Shown in pieces: positions 17,980-26,200 of a DNA stretch of 64,000 nt. The notes under the pieces were generated by a model. It was given only the letters and a program-made list of their open reading frames with translations, did not search any database and was not told where the DNA came from. Every line of letters starts with the position of its first letter. Position 1 is the stretch's first letter. Origin of the DNA: Bacillota bacterium (lineage in GTDB: Bacteria > Bacillota > Sulfobacillia > JAJZYS01 > JAJYTV01); assembly GCA_021799275.1 (NCBI GenBank), contig JAJZAT010000001.1, positions 1-64,000 of the forward strand. The letters are read 5' to 3'. A program made the translations under genes and the position numbers.

Positions 17980-18007
17980 CACCTTATGGCGAGCTCTGCC
18001 ATATAGT
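17980..18007 (+). promoter_or_regulatory. Sigma-K-like promoter of the SPOCS operon
   Basis: CACC (17980-17983), 16 bases, CATATAGT (18000-18007). It matches the AC / CATANNNT pattern of mother-cell sigma-K promoters and shares its exact spacing with four other promoters in the island. Confidence 0.6.
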
Positions 18008-18013
18008 GCGACA

Positions 18014-18050
18014 AACCGCGGTAACGGCTGTAGTGCTTCAGACCGCGGTT
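18014..18050 (+). promoter_or_regulatory. Stem-loop in the SPOCS operon leader
   Basis: AACCGCGGT (18014-18022) and ACCGCGGTT (18042-18050) form a 9-bp perfect stem with a 19-base loop. It begins about where transcription from the upstream promoter should start, so it could be an operator or a 5'-stabilising mRNA stem. Confidence 0.4.
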
Positions 18051-18075
18051 CTAGACCGCATGGGAGGGTCATGTC

Positions 18076-18495
18076 ATGCCAGCGAATCCTGACGTCGTCA
18101 TCCAGACGCCCTGCCCCGTACAGCCCAACTGCGTCTGCTCCACGGAAGTGATCGTGGACGGCGAGGTCGTCATCCCGCCCCAGAAGCCGGAAAAGGAGCG
18201 CATCCTCGAGTTCCGGGTGTCGGTCGAAGTCACCGACTGGCAGGTCATCAATACGCCGCTCGGCCACAAGGTGATCGTCTCGGGCGTCGTGCACATCGGC
18301 ATCGAGTATGTCGCCAACGTGCCCGACCAGGCGGTGCACTTCGCCCACTTTGATATCCCCTGGCACACCTTCTTCCTCTGCGCGGCCGAGCTCACCAACG
18401 TAACGGCGTGCATCGAGTACGCCGACTTCCAGCAGATCGACCCGCGGCACATCGCAAAGCTCGTCGTACTCTACGTCTGCGGCCAGGGGGTGTGA
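18076..18495 (+). CDS. Single-domain SPOCS (DUF3794) spore protein
   Basis: The 139-residue protein is essentially one SPOCS/DUF3794 domain after a short Cys/Pro-rich head (TPCPVQPNC). Conserved points are IPPQKPEKERIL, VSGVVHIGIEYVA, DQAVHFAHFDIPWHTF and QQIDPRHIAKL. SPOCS domains occur in SipL and other coat-assembly proteins, where they mediate binding to coat morphogenetic proteins. No signal peptide is present, which fits synthesis in the mother cell. It is first in an operon with the 1015-residue protein four bases downstream and has a sigma-K-like promoter. Confidence 0.8.
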   Translation: MPANPDVVIQTPCPVQPNCVCSTEVIVDGEVVIPPQKPEKERILEFRVSVEVTDWQVINTPLGHKVIVSGVVHIGIEYVANVPDQAVHFAHFDIPWHTFFLCAAELTNVTACIEYADFQQIDPRHIAKLVVLYVCGQGV

Positions 18496-18499
18496 CGCC

Positions 18500-21400
18500 A
18501 TGCCACCGGTGAACGTCCCGGCGGGCAGCCTGATCATCCCGATGGACACGTCCTACCAGAACCTCGGGATGTTCAAGGCCTACGGCCTCGTCGATCGATT
18601 GTTGCGCGTCGGCATCCCGGTCATGTGGGCGATCCAACCGGGAAAGGCATACAACGGCACGGACTTCGTCGCCTCGGCGACAGACTTCCAGACCGGCAGC
18701 GCCATCGTGAACCACAGCTACAGCGGCGGTCCGTTCATCATCGACCAGTCCCACAGGGCCGCGGCCGACCCCATCATCGCGGCCTGGCAGGCCAGCAACG
18801 CCACGGCCGTGCATGTCCTGACGGCCCCCAATCCCCTCGCCGCGCCCATCTTCGCCACGATGACCCGCGCGCCGCGCATCGCGGTCGAGCAGACCAACGC
18901 GAACATCGTGTTCGGCTACCTGAACGCCGCCGGGATAAGGGACGCCAACGGTAACGCCTGGTCCGGTTCCTCGCCGGGCGTCCTGAGCGCGACGGACATC
19001 GGCAACGGAGCCCTGGTCGGCTACAGCACAGCCGCGTGCCGTCGCCGCAGCTACGACATCTTCTACTCCCCGCACACCAGCGACGCGACGTGGATCAGCC
19101 CGAGCGCCCAGTCCGCGCTCGACGACTTCGTCAAGACGGGCGGCTACATCCACTCGATGTGCCACTCGATCAGCGCCATCGAGAACATCTTCTTCTTCCT
19201 GACTACCGGCATCCCCGCGTTCCCCAACAAGGGCGACACGGGGACCTTCACCGTCGACGTCCCGGACTACGGCCTGGACCAAGCCGTCGGGACGACGAAG
19301 CCCCAGGCCCTCCCCGGCGGCTCCGAGCAGACGTGGCTGCGCAGCGCGGTCACCTACCTCACGTACACGCGCACCATGGCGCACTTCCTCCACAGCGGGG
19401 CGCAGTACGACTTCATGATCACCGGCCCCTACAAGGGCGGCACGGGTGCCGGCACCGTCACCTACGAGGGCGGCCACTCCTATACGACCAGCGTGCCCTA
19501 CCTTAACAACGCGGACGGCCCGTATCTCCGCTTCGCGCTCAACTCCGAGCTGCTCTCCGTGGCCTTGCCGCACATCGACGTGATCCTGACGCCGAACCCG
19601 GCGCAGGCCGGCGTGCTGCAGACCATCACCGCCACGGTCTTCAACGATGGCGGCCAGACGGCCAGCAACCTCGACATCAGCATCACCCCTATTGCCGGCG
19701 CGACGAACATCACGGTCAGCACCCCGCCGACCACCGCCGGACCGCCGACGTGGACCTGGACGGGCCTCACGGCGGCTCCCGGCACCGTCCTGACCATGAC
19801 CTTCGACGTGACGCCGAGCATCGGCTACAACAACCTCCTGAGCTTCACATCGAGCTACAAGACGCCCGACGGCACCGGCTACGGCCTCTCCGCCTGCTCG
19901 GCGCTCACCGCGATCGAGGGTGCCCTGCCGTCGATCGTGAAGTCGCCGGCGGTTCAGGGCGCGTTCCCCAACACGAAGCCGTCCTGGACCATCACCGCCA
20001 GCAACACCTCGACGACGATCTCGCTCGACAACGTCGTCATCACGGACACGATTCCGGCAGGCCTCACCTACGACGCGGCAGGCACGTCGCCCACACCGAC
20101 GAGCGTCGTCGCCGGCCCGGCCGGCACGACGATCGTCACCTGGCAGGCGCCGGACATCCCTTCGAGCATTCCCGCCCCCGGGTCCCTTGCGACCACCTTG
20201 AGCGTCCTGACCCCGCCGGCGACCAGCGCGGGCTTCGTCAACACGGTGACCTTGACGGGGACGGACACCAAGGGCAACCAGTTCAACCTCAGCACCACGG
20301 CTGTGCTGGAGGTTACGGACCGTCCGCCGGTGGTGACGGTCACAAACCCGCTCACGGGCGACGAAGTCAGCGGCACGGTGCCCATCACCTGGACCGCCAG
20401 CGACCCCGATGGCGATCCGCTCACCTACGATGTCTACTACTCGCCGGATTGCGGCACCACCTGGCTGCTGCTCGCGACGGGGTTGACCGCCACCACCTTC
20501 GACTGGAACACCGTGGGCCTGAACGGCAGCGAGTTCCATGTCCGCGTCATCGCGAGCGACGGCCTGCTCACCGGCCAGGACGAGCAGGGACCGTTCGCCA
20601 TCGACAACACACCGCCCACGGTCCAGATCACCGCGCCACCGGCAGGTTCCACGCTCTGCGGCGACGTCACCCTGGAGGCCAACGCGGCCGACAACGTCGG
20701 CGTCACCCAGGTGATCTGGGAGTACTCGACCGACGGCGGGACCACCTGGCACTCGATCGGCACCGCCATAGGAGGAAACCCCTGGGCACAGGTGTTCGAG
20801 ACCACCCTGGTAGCGGATGGCCCGATCCAGATCCGGGCTACGGCCTACGACGCGCAGGGCAACCACGCGAGCGACACCCGGAGCTACATCGTCGACAACA
20901 CGCCGCCGACCGCCGCCATCGTTTCCCCGCCGTCCGGTTCCGAGGTGCAGGGCACGGTGACCGTCGTCGGCAGCGCGACGGACAACATCGCCGTCACCAA
21001 GGTGGAATGGTACATCGACGGCACGCTCGTCCTCACCCAGACGGCGCCCCCCTACCATCTCATCTGGGACACGACCATGTACATCGAAGGCCCGCACACC
21101 GTCTCGCTGGTCGCCTACGACGGATGCCCGCACACGGCCACCGCCACGGCCGACTACGTCGTCAACAACATCCCGGACCACGCCGTGGAGGTCGGCATCG
21201 ACCACGACATCGTCATCCCGCCGCAGAAGCCGCCGGCTGAGGCCATCCTGGATCACATCGTCCAGGTGCAATTCACCCGGGTGGTGGTCATCCCGACCCC
21301 CGACGGCACCAAGGTGATCATCCTCGGCGTCGTGCACGTCATCGTGAAGTACGTCGCCACCGATGAAGAGCAGTCGGTGCACGTGGTGGAGGCGGAGATC

Positions 21401-21547
21401 CCGTTCGAGACCTTCATCCTCTGGCCGGGTCTGCCGCCCGGCGCGTCCGTGGATGTCGCGGCCATCATCGAGGCGGCGATCTTCAAGCTCGTAGACCCGC
21501 GCACCATCAGCAAGTACATCGTCCTGCTGGTGACCGCTCAAGCGTAG
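18500..21547 (+). CDS. Giant multi-Ig spore-surface protein with C-terminal SPOCS domain
   Basis: This 1015-residue protein has no signal peptide. Residues 1-350 form a globular domain I do not recognise; it contains GGYIHSMCHSISAIEN, whose cysteine sits in a strand-turn-helix context somewhat like class I amidotransferases or ThuA. Next come a CARDB-like module (about 356-460), a DUF11-type repeat (475-603, with NVVITDTIPAGLTYD) and three bacterial Ig-like modules (about 605-700, 700-797, 797-887), two of which open with DNTPPT. Residues 893-1015 are a SPOCS/DUF3794 domain. The layout suggests a fibrous surface protein tethered to the coat by its C-terminus. AGGGGGTG precedes the ATG. Confidence 0.8.
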   Translation: MPPVNVPAGSLIIPMDTSYQNLGMFKAYGLVDRLLRVGIPVMWAIQPGKAYNGTDFVASATDFQTGSAIVNHSYSGGPFIIDQSHRAAADPIIAAWQASNATAVHVLTAPNPLAAPIFATMTRAPRIAVEQTNANIVFGYLNAAGIRDANGNAWSGSSPGVLSATDIGNGALVGYSTAACRRRSYDIFYSPHTSDATWISPSAQSALDDFVKTGGYIHSMCHSISAIENIFFFLTTGIPAFPNKGDTGTFTVDVPDYGLDQAVGTTKPQALPGGSEQTWLRSAVTYLTYTRTMAHFLHSGAQYDFMITGPYKGGTGAGTVTYEGGHSYTTSVPYLNNADGPYLRFALNSELLSVALPHIDVILTPNPAQAGVLQTITATVFNDGGQTASNLDISITPIAGATNITVSTPPTTAGPPTWTWTGLTAAPGTVLTMTFDVTPSIGYNNLLSFTSSYKTPDGTGYGLSACSALTAIEGALPSIVKSPAVQGAFPNTKPSWTITASNTSTTISLDNVVITDTIPAGLTYDAAGTSPTPTSVVAGPAGTTIVTWQAPDIPSSIPAPGSLATTLSVLTPPATSAGFVNTVTLTGTDTKGNQFNLSTTAVLEVTDRPPVVTVTNPLTGDEVSGTVPITWTASDPDGDPLTYDVYYSPDCGTTWLLLATGLTATTFDWNTVGLNGSEFHVRVIASDGLLTGQDEQGPFAIDNTPPTVQITAPPAGSTLCGDVTLEANAADNVGVTQVIWEYSTDGGTTWHSIGTAIGGNPWAQVFETTLVADGPIQIRATAYDAQGNHASDTRSYIVDNTPPTAAIVSPPSGSEVQGTVTVVGSATDNIAVTKVEWYIDGTLVLTQTAPPYHLIWDTTMYIEGPHTVSLVAYDGCPHTATATADYVVNNIPDHAVEVGIDHDIVIPPQKPPAEAILDHIVQVQFTRVVVIPTPDGTKVIILGVVHVIVKYVATDEEQSVHVVEAEIPFETFILWPGLPPGASVDVAAIIEAAIFKLVDPRTISKYIVLLVTAQA

Positions 21548-21555
21548 AAGGCGAT

Positions 21556-21588
21556 GCGGGAAGGCCTGCCCCGCGCAGGCCTTCCCGC
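21556..21588 (+). terminator. Perfect 14-bp hairpin between SPOCS genes
   Basis: GCGGGAAGGCCTGC, loop CCCGC, GCAGGCCTTCCCGC. It follows the giant protein gene by 8 bases and precedes the third SPOCS gene. With no T-run it may only attenuate, or stabilise the upstream message. Confidence 0.55.
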
Positions 21589-21611
21589 CATGCTGCGGAG
21601 GGATGGGCTCA

Positions 21612-22226
21612 ATGGCTGAGAATTCGGAACGCTGCGTGTTCTGCGAGATCGAAGACCTCCTCGACACCCTTCGCACCTTGATCGAGAGCACCGCCGAGGC
21701 GCTCGGCGAAAGCGTCCCAAGCGGCCGCGACGGCGGCGGGGGGCGCGCCCGACACGGCGGCTCGCACGCGCGTGGGAAGGACGGCAACAGGGACGACGAG
21801 GACGACTGCCACCGCCACCATGTGCACCCGCATCCTCGGCCGTGTCCTCCCGACCCGCACTGCGGCGAGTGCGAACTCGAGACCATCGTCGACGGCACCC
21901 TGACTGTGCCGCCGGAGAAGCCCGACATCGAGCGCATCCTGCGCTTCAATCCGACCTGTCGGATCACCCACTGGGAGGAGGTCCGGCCCCAAGGCAGGCG
22001 CAAGATCGTCGTCAGCGGCATCGTGGAGATCGGCGTCGAGTATGTGGCCGAGCTGCCGGACCAGTCCGTGCACTTCGCGCACTTCCTGGCCCCGTTCCAC
22101 ACGTTCTTCCTCTGCCGCGACGAGGTCCACGCCGTGCACTGCGAGGTCGAGTACACGCACTACGAACTGATCGACCCGCGGACTATCAGCAAGCTGGTGC
22201 TGCTCCACGTTTGGGCAGACCACTGA
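21612..22226 (+). CDS. SPOCS protein with CxxC head and His/Cys-rich linker
   Basis: A 204-residue protein. It begins with a CVFCEIEDLL head (CxxC) and a short helix, followed by a charged low-complexity linker and a His/Cys cluster (CHRHHVHPHPRPC, HCGEC, about 74-95) that could bind metal or cross-link. A SPOCS domain (about 95-204) is very similar to that of the 18076 protein (VSGIVEIGVEYVAELPDQSVHFAHF, IDPRTISKL). The start is the ATG at 21612, nine bases after GGAGGG. No separate promoter is seen, so it is probably read through from 18076. Confidence 0.75.
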   Translation: MAENSERCVFCEIEDLLDTLRTLIESTAEALGESVPSGRDGGGGRARHGGSHARGKDGNRDDEDDCHRHHVHPHPRPCPPDPHCGECELETIVDGTLTVPPEKPDIERILRFNPTCRITHWEEVRPQGRRKIVVSGIVEIGVEYVAELPDQSVHFAHFLAPFHTFFLCRDEVHAVHCEVEYTHYELIDPRTISKLVLLHVWADH

Positions 22227-22645
22227 GCACCAGCGGCGCGGGGCAGATGCCATGGGTCCAGCTTGGGCGCTGACCGCAGCGCCCAAGCCGTGTCCGGCCT
22301 TGGCAACGACCCCTGCCTGGCGAAGGGAACCAGGGCGCCAGAGAGCTCGCCCGGCCTTCTGCCCGGCGCGACGGGTTGGCTCGCCACCGCGCGCCCTCTA
22401 GGCCGGGATCCCTCCGGCGTTACCAGAGCCCAGCCGCACGAATACGATGGAACCGTGCGGCGGAGATCCGCCCGCGGCCACTAAGCGGGATCCCGCCGGT
22501 CGAGTCGTCCAAGTCCAGCTGAACCTGCGCCCCGCAAGCAGCCCCGCAAAGGCGCCAGCCCGGCCGGTCTGCCGGCCGCCGCTGGGCCAGACGGCCGACC
22601 GTCTTGGGTCTCAGGCCGAAGGTGTTGGTGGGAGGAGGCGGGCCT
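22227..22645. other. Intergenic region with stem-loops, no gene seen
   Basis: These 419 bases hold the terminator at 22261-22288, GCCGG-7-CCGGC (about 22412-22428) and CCGCACG-13-CGTGCGG (22434-22460). No frame looks like protein and I find no sigma-K-like promoter. Confidence 0.4.
22261..22288 (+). terminator. Terminator of the SPOCS operon
   Basis: An 11-bp perfect stem GCTTGGGCGCT / AGCGCCCAAGC with a 6-base loop, 35 bases after the last SPOCS gene. Confidence 0.6.
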
Positions 22646-23185
22646 GTGGGGATGCCTTGGCTTTCGGCCTGGCCGGGCCTTCTGGCGGCGCCGGTCGCCA
22701 TGGGTCGGGCCGTCGCGAGCCAATGCCACAGCTACGCCGCCATGGACTGGACGTTCGGCTCCCTGCTCGCTTTGCTGGCCATCGCACTCTACCTTCACCG
22801 CCGCGGCTGGCTGCAGGGCCTTGCCTCCGGCTGGATGACCGTCGGCCGCTGGTCGGGCACAGGCCCGGGGTGGACAGACGTCTTCGAGGTCAAGAGTTCG
22901 TGCTGGCGCTTACGCTGGCAGGCTGACGGCGGATCCCATCTTCTCGACGGAATCTTGCAGGGGATGCTGTACAGGTCCGACGGCACGGCCGTCGTCAACG
23001 CGTTCCTGCCGAACACCGCGCAGGCAGCCACGGGCACCGTCTACGTGGACGAGGGCCCGGGCCAGTACTTCATGATGCTGCACTGTGTCGCGTTCGAGTG
23101 GGAGATCGTGGTCGAGGAGCCCGCCGCGATCTTCTGGAGCCGTCTGGCCGCGCTGCTGCGCCGCGCGACGATGGCCCGGAGCTAG
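22646..23185 (+). CDS. Small membrane-anchored protein, function unknown
   Basis: A single hydrophobic segment (WTFGSLLALLAIALYLHRR) is followed by a roughly 110-residue cytosolic domain with a WRLRWQADGG strand, a hydrophobic core and a Trp-rich end (FEWEIVVEEPAAIFW). The hydrophobic-then-WxxxW pattern resembles small beta-sandwich domains seen in uncharacterised Bacillota proteins; I assign no function. The GTG at 22646 has GGAGGAGG seven bases upstream. The ATG at 22742, just before the membrane segment, is the alternative start but has no clear ribosome site. Confidence 0.55.
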   Translation: MGMPWLSAWPGLLAAPVAMGRAVASQCHSYAAMDWTFGSLLALLAIALYLHRRGWLQGLASGWMTVGRWSGTGPGWTDVFEVKSSCWRLRWQADGGSHLLDGILQGMLYRSDGTAVVNAFLPNTAQAATGTVYVDEGPGQYFMMLHCVAFEWEIVVEEPAAIFWSRLAALLRRATMARS

Positions 23186-23211
23186 GCCGCGAGCGGGCGC
23201 CCAAAGCCGGT

Positions 23212-23228
23212 CCCGCCCGATCGGCGGG
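23212..23228. terminator. Convergent terminator
   Basis: CCCGCC-CGATC-GGCGGG lies in the 54-base gap between the convergent 22646 and 23240 genes and can serve both. Confidence 0.45.
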
Positions 23229-23239
23229 TGGGTCGGCCG

Positions 23240-26200
23240 TCAACGCCGCTCGTGGAGCCGGCGTGCCAACTTTTTCAGCTCCGCCACGTCCAGGGACGGC
23301 AGACCGCACGCCTCGGCCTCCCGCGCGTAGACGGCCGCCCTGCTTCCCGCGCAGGGCAGGAAGGCGCTGGCCGCGGCGTAGAGCGATCCGCGATGCCGCG
23401 GCGGGATCTGCGTGGTCTCGAAGCGGATCGCGGGGGCATCGCTTGCGACGAGCGTCGCCAGCAAGGCGTCCAACTTCCCCCGGGCCCGCGTGACGAGGTC
23501 GGGCGAGGGAGGCTCGACACGGAGGACGAGCGCCACGGGATCGCGCCCTTCGAATCTCCGGACGTACGTCGCGACGACCCTCTTCCAGTCCTCCGCGTTC
23601 CAGTCCGGGATGCAAAGCAGCCGCTCCCTGCCCTGGGGCTCGGGCTCGATCGGCTCGAGCCCCGGGTGGAAGATCTCCTGGTAGCGGCAGGGAATGTGGT
23701 CCCACGCGTCCAGGAACGCTTCAGCGTCCTGCGGCGTCGGCAGCTTGCGCCCGAGGAGCCACTTGCTCCGGAAGATCTCCCAGTTCTCCGCCATGATGCG
23801 CGGGTAGTCGATGCCGCTCGAGCGGAACGTCGCGCTGCCGTGGTGGTGGATGAACACGTCGTCGGCCACGGCGAGATGAAACCCCGCCAGGACCGCTCTC
23901 AAGCAGTAGTCGTCGTCCTCGAAATTGCCCATGCCGAACCCGGTGTCGAGGCCGCCGATGCGCTCGACCACCTGCCGCCGCATGACCATAGAGACCCCGA
24001 CCACCCGCGCCACCGCGGTGAAGCCGCCTGCGTGCGAGCGGAACCAGCGCTCCGCGAAGGGCCTAAGGTCGCTCACGCCGCGGTAGGACTTGTCCTGCAC
24101 CTGCTGCACACCGGCGATGTAGTTGCTGCGCGGACCCACGATGCCGACCGTCTCGTCGAGCGACAGCAAGGCGAGCTGTCGGCCGAGCCAATGCGGCGTC
24201 ACGACCACGTCGTTGTTGAGCAGCACGATGAACGCGCCCTTCGCCAGGGCGAGCCCCTGGTTGCAGCCGTACGCATAGCCCTCGTTGCGGGCGTTGCGCA
24301 CGTAGACGACGTTGCCGTGCGTCTCTCTGAGCTCCTCGGCATAGTCCCCAACAGGTTCGGTGGAGCCGTTGTCGACGAGGATCAGCTCGAACTCCCGACC
24401 GGTGTGCTCGTACAGGGAGGCCACGCACTGCCGGGTCACCGCGAGGTTGTCATGCACAAGGCAGACGATGCTGGTGAGACCCTCCGTCGGACGGAACCAG
24501 TCGATGTCCCAGAGTTCCTGGCCGGAAGGCACCTTGCCGCGATAGGCGCGGTACAGTTTCTCGTAGAGCGCGTTGGCGCTCTGCTGCACGAGGTATTTCC
24601 CTCGGGCCGGGTCGCGCTGAAAACTCTTGTGGCCCTCGTGGTGCACGAAGGCGTCGGTCGCGACGAGCAGGCGCAGTCCCCTCTCGCGCAGGCGCAGGCT
24701 GAGGTCGAGGTCGTCGTGGCCCAGGAAGAGATCCGGGTCGAGACCGCCGAGGGCCAGGAGTTCCGCCCGGCGCAGGAGCATGCAGAAGCCGATCAGCACC
24801 TTCGTCTCCACCGCCTGGCCCGCCCGGCTCTCCTGCAGCAAGGCGGCCATGCGCTCGGGGTCGCTCGCGCCGAATTCGAGGTGCAGCGCCACGTTCTGCC
24901 GCCCGGCCACAAAGTCGGAGAGCGGACCCACCGCGCCGACGTCCCCGTGAGCGACCAGGTGCGCCATCATGCTCTCGAGCCAGCCGGACGCGACGATCAC
25001 GTCCGGGTTGAGGAGGCAGACGTAGTCGCGGCTGGCCTCCTTGAGCCCGAGATTGACGCCGCGGGAGAAGCCGAGATTCGCCTTGCCGCAAACGATGCGC
25101 AGCCGATCCGGATACCGGCCTTCGTACCACTTCAGATACGAGACGGTCGCGTCCTCGGACGCGTTGTCGACGACGATCACCTCGTCCTGCGGTCCGCTGT
25201 GGAGACGCAGGTGCTCGAGGCAGAGCGCGATCGTCTCGAGGGAGTTGTACGTCACCACGACGATGCTGACCCCTGGACGGGCGGGGTCCACCGGGGACGG
25301 CGTCGCCTCGGCGTAGCCGTCCCGGTCGAAGCCGCTCAGCCGGTCCATCCATGTCCGATGCAGGACGTCGAGGTTCTCGAGCTCCTTGTCGAAGCGGCCC
25401 ACCGTCGTGGAGCCGTGGTGCACGAGCACGCTGGCCGGTTCGTACACGATCCGGTACCCCGCCTCCCGCAGCCTCAGGCAGAGATCGACATCCTCATAGC
25501 CGTTCTCGTACCGCTCGTCGAAGCCCCCGACCGCCTTGAAGGCGGCGGAGCGCACCAGCATGGAGGCACCGGTCACCGACGTCACGTCGCGCGGGACCTC
25601 AAACTCCCCGCCCGGCGCCCGGTAGCCGATGTGCGCCGGACAGATCGGATAGGGGCTCGCGTAGCGCAGCTCGACGCCCGCATGCTGGATCGTGCCGTCC
25701 GGGAAGAGCAGCTTGCTGCCGGCCACCGCAATCGACGGATCGGCATCCGCCCGTGCGACGAGCGGCGCTAGCCAGTCCGCCCGAGCCTCGACGTCGTTGT
25801 TCAGGAAGACGAGGTACTTGCCGCGCGCGGCGAGGGCACCGCGATTGCAGGCTTTCGCGAATCCTTCGTTGTCCGTGTTGGTGAGCACCCGGACGCGGTC
25901 GCCCATCGACCTGAGCTCCGTCTCCGTCTCCGCGTCCACGCCGTTCTCGACCACGATGACCTCGTGCCGGATCAGGCCCGTATGCTGACGCAGGGCGTCG
26001 AGGCACTTGGCCGTATAGGGCCACTGCCCGTGGACAGGAATGACGATCGACACGAGCGGAGGCTCATCGGCCTGGATCGAGACCATTCCGTCCCCAGCCG
26101 CCCGCGGCCGGGCGAGAGCGTCCAGCACCTGGTACCAGCGGTCCGCGTGGTCCGAGAGCAGCCAGTTGCTGCGCACGTCGTCCTGCGCCCGCGCAGCGAT

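Noticed and set aside
18392-22156. 1254-residue minus-strand open frame opposite the SPOCS genes
   Set aside because: Low-complexity Arg/Val/Asp-rich translation without domains; it is the G+C-driven shadow of the plus-strand genes, which carry clear domains and ribosome sites.
22604-22741. Longer start for the 22646 membrane protein
   Set aside because: The ATG at 22604 has no ribosome site, and the region between it and 22646 reads as non-coding; the GTG at 22646 has GGAGGAGG.
23228-25771. 847-residue plus-strand frame opposite the glycosyltransferase fusion
   Set aside because: No recognisable motif; the opposite strand has several complete GT-A domains.
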